DNA from: Tubiluchus corallicola
Lineage: Eukaryota > Priapulida > Priapulimorpha > Priapulimorphida > Tubiluchidae
Length of the DNA stretch: 64,000 nt
Direction: 5' to 3'
NCBI GenBank assembly: GCA_030141605.1
Contig: JAQGDQ010000041.1
Span: forward strand, 558,001-622,000
The position numbers and the translations under genes were made by a program. A model generated the notes under the pieces. The model saw only the letters and a program-made list of their open reading frames with translations. It had not been told where the DNA came from and did no database searches. Position 1 is the stretch's first letter. Every line of letters begins with the position of its first letter. Shown here piece after piece: positions 47,625 to 64,000 of this stretch.

Positions 47625-48584
47625 ACGTTATCAACTGAAGCACGAATGCACATAGCAGCTATTCTACCATGCTGTTATATTTATTTGTGTTTTATAAACT
47701 AGTATTTTACTAAACATTATCATTCAATGAAAATGTATAGCACTCACTGTACAGTCACATAATGAACATCACTAAATTTTGAACAATATTACTGTTCGAT
47801 TTGTAAGTTTACTAATCTTTACCCAGGTTGTAACAATAACAGCAGTTTATATTCATTATTTTCATAATTTGGAAGAAGTTTTATTTTTAAATACTACGGA
47901 TACCAGGTTGAATTATAATAACGATATTTTTAATAAGTTTTCAAAGCTAGAAACAGTAACTATCGAGGTATGAGGGATCATTTCACTAATTGTCATTGCT
48001 GCAGATTAATATTTTTGTTTGAAACACTCGTATTACAAAAGATTATTCACAGTGATCAGAAAAATCTGGCATCTGAACTTTTACACTACAAAGTATATTA
48101 TTCTAATATTTCCAGGAATTTAAAAAATGTGGTTAGCAAAACAAAACGTGATTTTCGCATCACCATTGTCATCATTATTTCCTCACAATAAAAAAGTTTT
48201 GCAATGTTCCATTTTTACTATTGTTTTCCCCATGCATGGGCCATCCGTGTTTATTGACACCTTGTTAATTTCTAAACTCCAACTGCTGGATGATTCACCC
48301 TTAGTCAAGTTGGGAAAGTTTTAGTTAACTTCCTTGTGACTCCCAGCTTCGAATGAATGTAGTGTTGAACGCTTGCCAGTTTAATTGTCATAGTATTTTC
48401 AAGAAGTAAGCATTCAGAAGTGCTCGCCAAGCAACAAACCACTGTTGTATTTAATGTGTTGGTAATTTTGGCTTCAAGCTTTGCTTGCTCTTTATTATTG
48501 TGTGCAAACGTTTGCTAGCAAGTTGTTTAGAATGAAGGAAAAGTGCATTGCTAAAAACTTATAAAAGTTATTTGTTATCACGTT

Positions 48585-48590
48585 AATAAA
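48585..48590 (+). terminator. Candidate TRPM2 polyadenylation signal
   Basis: AATAAA about 960 bases after the TRPM2 stop codon, followed by T/G-rich sequence. Nearer AATAAA-like variants exist, so the choice is weak. Confidence 0.3.
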
Positions 48591-49294
48591 ATGTTATTGT
48601 CATGTAAATTTATTTTTTCATATATGCTGTTTTCTTGTGAAAAAAATCCACATCACAAATACTTTATTAGCTGAGACGGATTAAAACGATGTGATTTAAT
48701 GAGGGAATGGAAAGTAGTTAGTTATCAGTAACTGGCAACATTGAAATTATCACTGCAAATTAGAAAAACTATGCATAATTTAAGTTTTAACCTAGAGTCA
48801 CGTGCATTGCATGTAGTAACAAATTAAGATGTCTGATATCAAAATAATGCCTGTAAGTGTAATATTAGTTTTTTTGTTAATAATTAAAAACCTCTAAATC
48901 AGCCATGATTGGTAATGTCTTTCAGGGGCTAAAAAAGAAAATACAATGGACCATACCTATGTTCAATTCTTATTTTTTTAATGACTTCAACCCCCTCTCT
49001 CTTCTCTTCCCCCTCTGTCTTTCTCTCGCTCTCTCTCTCTCACCTCTTGACTGTTTCTTCAGCTGTTCAGCTCCCTCTGCTCATTCATCAGCTGTTCAGA
49101 CATCAACGTGCTGAAAGAAGCTGCTATGCTCAGAGTGGAAACTCATCAGGCGTGACACGGAAGCGCAGTTAACAACTTTATAGTGACATCCGATATTGGT
49201 AATAGCTTTATGGGCTCTGGGAACCTTCACGAGCAGCACCTGCGTACCTACTGAGTATGTTTCACAGTCTTCATTAAAACTGGACAACACAAAC

Positions 49295-49424
49295 TGTATT
49301 TGAGTTCAACTGGTTGAAATGTACTTTTATTCATGTTCACATTTCCGCTTTTTTATATGTTGTACTGATGAGTTATATCAGAGACTATAATATCCGCCAT
49401 GGTAAGCGTAACGCGGATGTTACA
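49295..49424 (-). mobile_element. Possible solo LTR of a retrotransposon
   Basis: On the minus strand a 130-bp unit starts TGTAACATCCGCG and ends CAAATACA, with an internal TATAAAA box and an AATAAA signal in the order expected for a short Gypsy-type LTR. No 5-bp target duplication is visible. The minus-strand frame next to it (49096-49290) contains VGTQVLLVKVPRAHK, faintly like an integrase C-terminal module, but on the wrong side for an intact element. Confidence 0.3.
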
Positions 49425-51190
49425 TTCACATCCCTGAATATGCATAAATAAAGAATAAACATGAATGTAAATAAAAGAGGAAAAGAACGTTTAAAAAATT
49501 TAGAAAACTACCTTTTAAACTTATCAGAGCTATGCCGGTATACCAAAACGTTTCGCAACAAAAATAACAACTAAAAATCAAGTTAACGAGTTTATTAATT
49601 TAGTTTTCTTTTTCTTATTTAAATCCGACTTCATTAGATAACAATTGCTCATAACAAACCTGGTGAATACTATTATTATTTCAACATAAATACAGACTCC
49701 GTGGTGTTGCGCCATGAATATTTAAAATCATAACATATATTTTTACATAACCTGTATTTTTATTAGTAGGCTTCCCAAGCGTTGTGCACGTGATCAAAGT
49801 CCTTATGTGAGACGATAAACGGGCTTCATTACAGGGTGCAAGAACCGGATGGGGTGGTAATAGGCAATAGTAAACAGTAAAGCCATTTAGTTTCATTAGC
49901 TTATTATGGACCATTTTATTTGCCGCAAATGAAGTGAAGCAGTTTGTAAAGTGCTTGTCAGCTGCACATATTGTGGCCAAATGCAAGGACAGGTGTTGTT
50001 ATAGTGCAATATTGAAACATTGACCTAATAGATGATTAAAAAATCTTTAAGCTGCGCTCACGTTCTCCAAAAAAAAACAACAAAAAGTAACAAAAAATAG
50101 TAGCAACTTCTTTGCTATTAGCAAAATTCCTTTTGACTGGATTGGAGTTTCAGTATCAAATTAAACTGAAAAAAATTGCCATGTTTTCATGCATAATCGG
50201 TACTTGGTGTCTGAAATAAAGAAGTAAACAGGAAAGTTTTTAACAAGTACTTGTGTGGCTTCAAGTTGTTTGATTCCAGAACTTTCCAAATCCACATGCA
50301 GTTTCGACTTCCGACATTTGGCCAGGCTTAAATAATTCAATAATTATTTATAATTCGTTAATTATAGACGGATGATTATAGCTTTAAACATATTACAGAA
50401 TTAGCATAATTAGCTAGTAATTTCTCGATTGTGAGCAAACCAACACTTCAACTGTTAGATTAGTTGGTGAGCTAAGGACTATGTCGTCTACTGGTCACAC
50501 TTTTGTCGGTCTAGTTCAGTTTTAAAAAAGTTAATAACAGTTGTTGTTTCTAATTCATTCCATCGCTAACTGAAATCTTGAAATTAAGAGTATAACAATG
50601 AATAATGTCAGTGTTATAACTACGCATTTGCTTTAATACTATAATAATAATAATGCGTACGTTAAACATTACAAATGTATCAGTAATTTAAGTTTTCGCC
50701 TTGGTTTTTCGCCACCGTACAGGTACTTCTCAGTTCCATTACATTTCCTAGTTCATTCACTTAATCAGGCAGTTACATTGCCAGCTGTGTTAACGGTGTT
50801 CATGTTGGCTTTAAGTTCGACGGAAAGCACAGTCAGATAAGTGGGACTTTCGTAAAACAGTTACACCGCTTTCACATTTATACGATGCTCCCCACCTTAC
50901 GACTCCGCACAGTCATGTTTTTATTGTTTTATAATTATTCTTTTAATGTATATTTTTAATGTATGTGAGATAATAAGTAAATAAATACGTAAAAATAAAA
51001 CAGCAGGCAAGCAACATAGTTCTCTAAACTAAAGTTATAGGTACATGTTGCGGTATCGGACGCAAGCACACGGGCTAGGTCACCTTCCAAATAGGGAACT
51101 CTTCCTAGTAACATAGGCCACGCCTCGTTCAACTCTTTCTCAATGCTCAGCAGCTTTTATTTGCCAAACACTGGAATTTTATTTGTTGCA

Positions 51191-51566
51191 TTAGAAGTGT
51201 TTATTCAAACATTGAGAGGTAATTTGTTGAGATAAGATCAAATGTTTAACCATGTGTGGCGGAAGATGAATTCGCACGCCAAGCTTCGAAGGATATTTGA
51301 TACGGAGAATGTCAGATGCCGCTAGGATCAGTTTCACAACTCTTTCTTGTAACACTTGCACTCTAGATACTACGTGGACTGTTTGTGCTTTGCTAATCAT
51401 GCGTAGAACGTCAAATACCGGAAATATATCGAAAATATCGGTTTTAAAACTATTCGCCAAATGTAACATTTCTTGCAGTGTCAGTGACTCATATAAACAA
51501 TATAATAGGCTCCGTGAAAGTTTAATAGTTGGAAAGAGACAGTCAAAGGTCTCTCTCTCTCTCTCT
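51191..51566 (-). CDS. Unrecognised open frame at the gap edge (possible exon)
   Basis: Read on the minus strand, 125 codons run open from the edge of the assembly gap to a stop at 51191. After a simple-repeat start the product is rich in Leu, Ile and Val with a helical look, for example LQEMLHLANSFKTDIFDIF and RVQVLQERVVKLILAASDIL. The first usable Met after the low-complexity part gives about 92 residues. The region is somewhat GC-richer than its flanks. I do not recognise the protein. A frame this long is also possible by chance in 64 kb, and the plus strand is open too, so this is weak. Confidence 0.25.
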
Positions 51567-51568
51567 CT

Positions 51569-52273
51569 NNNNNNNNNNNNNNNNNNNNNNNNNNNNNNNN
51601 NNNNNNNNNNNNNNNNNNNNNNNNNNNNNNNNNNNNNNNNNNNNNNNNNNNNNNNNNNNNNNNNNNNNNNNNNNNNNNNNNNNNNNNNNNNNNNNNNNNN
51701 NNNNNNNNNNNNNNNNNNNNNNNNNNNNNNNNNNNNNNNNNNNNNNNNNNNNNNNNNNNNNNNNNNNNNNNNNNNNNNNNNNNNNNNNNNNNNNNNNNNN
51801 NNNNNNNNNNNNNNNNNNNNNNNNNNNNNNNNNNNNNNNNNNNNNNNNNNNNNNNNNNNNNNNNNNNNNNNNNNNNNNNNNNNNNNNNNNNNNNNNNNNN
51901 NNNNNNNNNNNNNNNNNNNNNNNNNNNNNNNNNNNNNNNNNNNNNNNNNNNNNNNNNNNNNNNNNNNNNNNNNNNNNNNNNNNNNNNNNNNNNNNNNNNN
52001 NNNNNNNNNNNNNNNNNNNNNNNNNNNNNNNNNNNNNNNNNNNNNNNNNNNNNNNNNNNNNNNNNNNNNNNNNNNNNNNNNNNNNNNNNNNNNNNNNNNN
52101 NNNNNNNNNNNNNNNNNNNNNNNNNNNNNNNNNNNNNNNNNNNNNNNNNNNNNNNNNNNNNNNNNNNNNNNNNNNNNNNNNNNNNNNNNNNNNNNNNNNN
52201 NNNNNNNNNNNNNNNNNNNNNNNNNNNNNNNNNNNNNNNNNNNNNNNNNNNNNNNNNNNNNNNNNNNNNNNNN
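51569..52273. other. Assembly gap (705 N)
   Basis: Unsequenced stretch starting directly after a CT dinucleotide run (51551-51568), so a long simple repeat probably caused the break. All translated frames across it are meaningless. Confidence 1.
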
Positions 52274-52889
52274 CACCAGTAGTGATCGTTTGATTAAAAC
52301 TGATTACGGAAGTTGTTTCACACGACAAGAAAACCTCACACGGTGCGCCCTCCACCTTTCACTTTCACCTCCTCTAATCCTTCCCATAATCTCTATCAGT
52401 CAACATGTGCTAGTTTTAAAATCCTCTGTGTATTCACGTAGCTGTTCAGTGGCAATGGTTGCCGTTACTTTAACCTCTGAGTGTCAATTGTAAATTTTCT
52501 GTTGTGCATGTGTGGCCGATTTCTTTAAGAAAAAATGTATAGGACCTCCTAGTGTTAACGTAATCATTGCGCATGGAAAACGTCGTTTTTGAATTTGAAG
52601 AGGAGAAAACGGGTACAAAAGTAGGTATTGGCACATAGGTGTTCACAATATCATAAAGTAGATGTGCCCTTTACCACCTACTAATTAAGTAATTATCAGT
52701 TGAATTGCAAAATTATCCTTCCGGTGAATTATATTTTAGTTGTGCATATTAAAAAGCAAGTATCCAAATACTTAACTATAAATCATAAACTTTATTAGGT
52801 GACGCCTGTCATAATCGTCTGATCAAACGACAAGCCGACAAGCTACTTCCGTTGCCCAGGTAGGGCAGTTTGCGCAACGTTAGCCCAGT

Positions 52890-53261
52890 CAGGGCCTATA
52901 TCAGACTAGCGAGGCCCGGGGAAGTGGGGGCATATATGAGGCCCCATCGGGGGTGGGGGTGGTGGCGCTACCATGGTTGGCGCCCAGAAAATTTTTGAAC
53001 TGCTAGAACGCCGGAGAAGCATTTTCGAAGGAGTTATACAGTTGTTAAAGGAAATAACAATTGAAAGAAAGACTGCTTTATTCTCAAGACCAGTCCTTAA
53101 TACTTGTCAATACTGGCAAACGGCGCGCATACGGCAAGAGAGAGAGGGAGAGGAGGCAGTATGTTCGCATAAAGCAAAAAATGTTACCTTGGCGCGAGGC
53201 CCCCCTGGAGGGTGAGGCCCCGGGGAAGTATCCCCACTTCCCCCCCTTGAAATAGGCCCTG
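52890..53261. mobile_element. Non-autonomous hAT MITE with perfect 8-bp target duplication
   Basis: The element begins CAGGGCCTATATCA and ends TGAAATAGGCCCTG, inverted repeats that continue inwards as GGGGAAGTGGGG/CCCCACTTCCCC. It is flanked on both sides by agcccagt (52882-52889 and 53262-53269). An 8-bp duplication and CAG...CTG ends are hallmarks of hAT transposons. The GC-rich ends contrast with the AT-rich surroundings. The internal 80-codon frame does not resemble transposase. The intact duplication suggests a fairly recent insertion. Confidence 0.85.
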
Positions 53262-54496
53262 AGCCCAGTTAAATAGTTAATAGGAAAAACTTACTGACAC
53301 ATCGGTTCGCTGAGCTTAACTTTTTGCACTCCTTTGTCTTTTCCTTTCTCTGCATTCCTTTATTGTATTGCAACGGTATAAGTATGGTAAGAGCCCTGGC
53401 AGGCTGCGTTGTCCTGTTGATTTTGACGTGCAACAGCACGAGTTTTCTAGCTGTTCTGACCGTATCATTTAAAAATTTTGTGCATTGTCTATTCACAGCT
53501 ACACTATGTCACTTAAATCTTGTCCTTTGTACTTATTTTGGATACAGATCTTTTTGTTTGTTTGTTGATATGTTTGTAATGTTTATTTGCTGTATTTCAA
53601 CCACTCGTCAGAGTTACAATTGCTTTTAAAAAATATTTTGTGTATATGTGAATCTAAATTTCAAACTTCTTCCTTAAATGTACGCAAACCCAAGACTACA
53701 CCTGCTGAACAATCTGAAATAACACCATGGCGCTTGGCCTAACTCGCTCTGAATTTGTTTTTGAAATGTTTGTTGTGAATAAATCTTGCTGTGAATCGTC
53801 ATGTGTGTTACTGTTAATGTTTATTGTTACAACATTGTGTATCCAACTTTGTGAATGGGTTTTTATTCCACCTGCGAACTAGGGGGAGGGGCGGAAATGT
53901 GTCAATACTCTGCTGTTGGAATATATTCCATACAGACAATATGAAGTAGAGAACTTTTTTACCCCTGATCGACAATTCTAACGGTTGACGACTTTTTGAC
54001 ACCACCCATTTCTTAGAAAATGATATTTTGCTAAATTTTCACAAGTAACCCGTTTTTTATACAGCAGGCACTAACCAAACATCGGGAATGTATTATTTGT
54101 TATTGCTTATCCAGCTGCGTATAAATAATCTAATAAAAATAACTGCAGAAAAAATAACGTAATAATGTAGGTCTGATAAACTGGTGCATTGAAGACAATA
54201 TAAAGTGATTTTTATGCAATAACGCATATCTGGTAAACACTGCGTTATAGTAAAGACTTCTGTGCAATCTAGTCTTGGTGCAACCTCGTGTTCTAATTGG
54301 AGCAACCATAAAATTACAATTAACAGTGTAATTAATTGCGCCTAAATTCGGTCAAAAAATTCAATGGTTTGCAAAATTCTCTCAAGCCTGCTGGTTATGC
54401 AGGCTTTACTTTCTAGATTCTTTAACTTATACATCTAGTAGTTTAATTGGTGTGGTTGTTACGTGTTGGTGTCGTCACCATTGTCACTACGACCAC

Positions 54497-54530
54497 TACT
54501 GCTGCTGTTGTTGTTGTTGTTGTTGTTGTT
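54497..54530. repeat. (TTG)n/(CTG)n trinucleotide repeat
   Basis: Short run of TGT/TTG units inside a longer T/G/C-rich stretch to about 54700. It generates spurious Cys, Leu or Val-rich frames. Confidence 0.85.
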
Positions 54531-54814
54531 GCGTTGTTGTCGTCTTTGTCGTTGTTATTGCCATCACCGTCATAGTTATTTTTGTTGCTTTTATTCATCT
54601 TATTTTTCTTATTCTTGGTTATTGTTATTGCCTTACATGTTGATTCCCGTCATTGTTTGCATCGTCATCGTTGTCCTTGTTGCTGCCCTCATTGCCATTG
54701 TTGCCGCAAACATTTGTGGTAATTTTGTATCAGCATTATAACATTTACAGGAAATTGCAAAATAAGGATTAATATTTTAGGAAAACAAGGAATTGCTATT
54801 TGCTTAGCCATGCA

Positions 54815-54820
54815 TTTATT
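54815..54820 (-). terminator. Candidate MEOX polyadenylation signal
   Basis: TTTATT on the plus strand, AATAAA on the minus strand, about 345 bases past the MEOX stop codon. Confidence 0.35.
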
Positions 54821-55161
54821 TTTTCTTTTGCCTTGTATGCAGAACGCAGAATCAGTTATAACAGTTTAAAGAGATATAAGTCCTTCTTACAATATTAGCT
54901 TACACAACTCATAGTTAGCATTGATCGTTTCATTGATGGCATTAAAATATTTTCATTTCTCATTTCTAAGGCATGGACCCTGCTATTATTGTAAAAAATA
55001 TGTTTTTACGAAATAGTCTAGATCAGTAACACGGCATTACGGAAGTTTTTACAAAAACATGTTTTCAATATTGGTTATATTAGCGTTCAATAAAAAAAAG
55101 CATTAATTTACAATCATATTCAATGATAAACTAATAAGTTAGAAATAACCAGAAATGTAAT

Positions 55162-61560
<6,399 letters not shown>

Positions 61561-64000
61561 TTTAATGCTTAATTAATTTTTCGATTGTTCCAGACAAGCG
61601 ACGCACAATATAGTTGTTTCCAAAATAAATAGATAAATATTGCTAATAAGAGTAGAGCAACTGTAGTATACTGTACAAACTGCGTTTTAGGTACAGTGCA
61701 GCACAAAGTACAATGTAATCGTTCATGTGTAAGCACATAAATGATTCACTCCTGATCATTTATGTACAATTAAGTACAATTACAATTGTACGGTACAATT
61801 AGGAAACTTAGCAGCTCTCGGATTGAGTCACGTCTAAAGTAGTTTACACTACGCGTTAGATTCACAATTTTATCACTGTAGTTATCACTATAGATCAATT
61901 TTGTCGCTGTAGTTTTTGCTGGGCACTCATTAAAAAGTAGACAAACACAAGAATAACGCACACCATATTGCTGTAACTGCAACAAAGTTTAGATGTTTTT
62001 CGTTTCGTCCACTTATTAAAATAGGGCGAAGAGCTGGAGTCTCGGCATACCCTATAGCAGCTCTCTGGGCGGGGTTAGGTTATTCAACTAGCAGTTGACG
62101 AAGCAGTAACGCCTTTAAGAATCATTGGCCTTTTAGTTTCTTAGATCTTTTCCTGTTGATAGCCTATGCAAAATTTCGAAAAAAACTATTAGGCCGTATT
62201 GCAGCATGGTGTAAAAGTAGTTTTTAACAATTATAGTCTTTTGGCTCTATAATGCGGTGAACTGCTTTATTAATTGAGTTATTCTTGGGCAAACTGTAGC
62301 TTCGTTTTAAATAAGACCAAAAGTCGGAATAAACTAATGAATTAACTAGTCTGTTGATTATCATATAAAACAAATGTTAAAACCAAATGCTTTACTGCAA
62401 AGTACAAGACTGTTTCAAACTGCATTTTCATTTCAGCCTAAATGCTTTCAATAAAGATAATTTCATAAAACGCGGACCTAGATTAGATGCCTTCTGACTG
62501 GCTAATACTAAAGTAAATTAAAGGCAATTTTGTCAATTCGGTAGTACAGAGATTTCCCTCGCATCTCCACATAGTTCAAAATTGGTTTGTTCTAACTGTT
62601 CTGTTAACCAAGTTTTCATTTTTAGGCTATTTGCCTGTGTAGTAACTTTACAGAGCCGTCTGCTTCGCTGTGATGCCGGTCTGGTTCTAATTCATGTAAT
62701 GAGTTTTAGCCAGTTTTATAATGTGACGTTACAATAGAGAGTTACTTCTATTCTAAACTTTTACGATGAAAAGGATTTTATAATAACTATACATGCACAG
62801 TGTTAATTAGCCTAAGCCTAGTCCTACACGGTCACGCGACCGCAATGCATCAATTCGGCCAAATTTTTCAAGTTTAATGTTTATTAGGACAACTTACATA
62901 GGACTAATTCCGAAACTCTGCAAAAAGGATTATAGCATCTCTAGCGGATTTTATTGGAGTAACACAAAAACATTGGAATTATAATAATCCCTTTATAGTA
63001 ATTACAGATAAGACGATTTATATAAGCACTGTTTTTATAATGGTGATATCGGTACCTGTTATACAAGACATAGCACGTACACAGCAGTAGCATGATGACA
63101 ATAGTTTGTCATTACTACAAGGTATATGATATATATCTTATATTACAGTCGGCGTATTTGTTAAGTGTACAAAACGGTGACATATTCCAGCCGTTGCAGC
63201 TGTTGGAGAAAAACCGAAATAAAACAGACCTCTTCACATGCCGTGTAAACATCAAAACTGCCTTGCAGTACAAATTACGTACTTTCCTGAGATAAGATGG
63301 AAAATTCCTAGAGTTTCTGGTTTACACAGAATAACCTACAACATTTCAAGGTTTTCGTAATACTTGGATTTTTTATTTTTAAAAGGCGTCAGTGTGTCTA
63401 GAAACTCGAGAGCTCTGGTTTCAGAAGCCACGCCCAAAACGTCTGTAAAGTTTCAACGCAGCTTTTTCGTTTGATGCATGCATGAAGAAAAATCGCGTCA
63501 GCGCAAGAAGTTTAAAGCAATGTTTATAATAAGGAAAAATATCGCAAAATAGTTGCCATCATAATAAAGATACTTTTTTGTATTAGACGTGGTTGTTAAT
63601 TATTATTACATGTGTGACAGCAAAAAGTATTATTATTGAATTAATACAGAAGCTAGTGTAATTTTAGATCAGAAAACGATGTTATTTAGCGTGTTTCTTG
63701 TTTAACGTGACTTTTCTTTTTATCAATACTTTTTATTCATTTATTTAGGATTATTTTGCGGAGACATCGAACAAGAATCAGAAGATATTATGCGGTCCGC
63801 CAATAAGGCTGCATTATTTTCTATTTTTAATGGCGCAAGGTTGATTTTCGTGGTAAACAGTATGAAAGGTGCTCAAGATGTGTTTATATTTGGAGTTAAA
63901 AAAATTTGATCAAAGAGTCTCACACTATCATTTTTAATACCGTATTAATGAAAATTCAAAGAAACTGGATTTTGGCAAAGAGCTGCAGCAAAATTAAGTC
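61561..64000. other. MEOX upstream region
   Basis: Presumed promoter side of MEOX. A GGGCGGGG Sp/KLF-type site lies at 62067-62074, about 500 bases upstream of the start. The second copy of a dispersed repeat occupies 62640-62785. Otherwise AT-rich; no exon recognised to the end of the window. Confidence 0.45.
62640..62785. repeat. Dispersed repeat, copy 2 (upstream of MEOX)
   Basis: Counterpart of 30705-30835, sharing GTCTGCTTCGCTGTGATGCC, GCCAGTTTT, TGTGACGTTACAATAGA, TATTCTAAAC and GATTTTATAA. Two copies in 64 kb suggest a moderately abundant genomic family. Confidence 0.6.

Larger units (their letters stand above)
47625..55161. other. Intergenic region between the convergent TRPM2 and MEOX genes
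   Basis: About 7.5 kb between two convergent genes: TRPM2 3' UTR, a CT-rich tract (about 49002-49045), an LTR-like unit (49295-49424), an unrecognised minus-strand ORF (51191-51566) beside the assembly gap, a hAT MITE (52890-53261), a (TTG)n repeat (54497-54530) and the MEOX 3' UTR. At 52574 a short ATG frame (MENVVFEFEEEKTGTK) runs into GTAGGT, which could be a first exon, but nothing downstream supports it. Confidence 0.5.

Noticed and set aside
51191-52493. Long frames of 250-400 codons
   Set aside because: They mostly consist of the N gap; only the 51191-51566 part is real sequence.
54452-54741. Frames rich in Cys, Leu and Val resembling a membrane protein
   Set aside because: Caused by TTG/GTT repeat and T-rich degenerate sequence; no family match.

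Overview
This is an AT-rich animal genomic window with spliced genes, GT-AG introns mostly between a few hundred bases and 2 kb, many microsatellites, several small DNA-transposon relics and one assembly gap (51569-52273). The gene families (a ZEB-type zinc-finger factor, LHPP phosphatase, TRPM2 channel, MEOX homeobox) point to a bilaterian. Moderate gene compactness and a fairly divergent MEOX homeodomain make a fast-evolving invertebrate, possibly a tunicate, my best guess. That is inference only; nothing in the window fixes the species.

Layout. (1) 1-8106: minus-strand coding exon 1 of a ZEB-like gene (8046-8106) with part of its first intron running off the left edge. (2) 8107-12004: intergenic, with a microsatellite. 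(3) 12026-18448, plus strand: a complete seven-exon LHPP gene (278 aa). Its introns hold an inverted-repeat element, a LINE relic and a hAT-like element. (4) 20158-47624, plus strand: a complete 32-exon TRPM2 gene (1562 aa) with N-terminal TRPM homology regions, six-helix channel, coiled coil and C-terminal NUDT9-H domain. (5) 47625-55161: a long intergenic region with a possible solo LTR, an unrecognised ORF at the gap edge, a hAT MITE with a perfect 8-bp target duplication, and simple repeats. (6) 55162-61560, minus strand: a complete four-exon MEOX homeobox gene (301 aa), whose introns carry long CA repeats and degenerate tetranucleotide tracts. (7) 61561-64000: MEOX upstream region, with one copy of a dispersed repeat also present in a TRPM2 intron.

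I see no operon or gene-cluster logic: the four genes belong to separate pathways (EMT/neural transcription, phosphohistidine/pyrophosphate hydrolysis, ADP-ribose/Ca2+ signalling, mesoderm patterning). The most informative observations are the TRPM2 NUDT9-H domain with an altered Nudix box beside intact-looking ADP-ribose contacts in the N-terminal region, a TRPM2 intron without a GT donor, and a decayed partial copy of TRPM2 exon 14 just downstream of that exon. I found no clearly new biological system.
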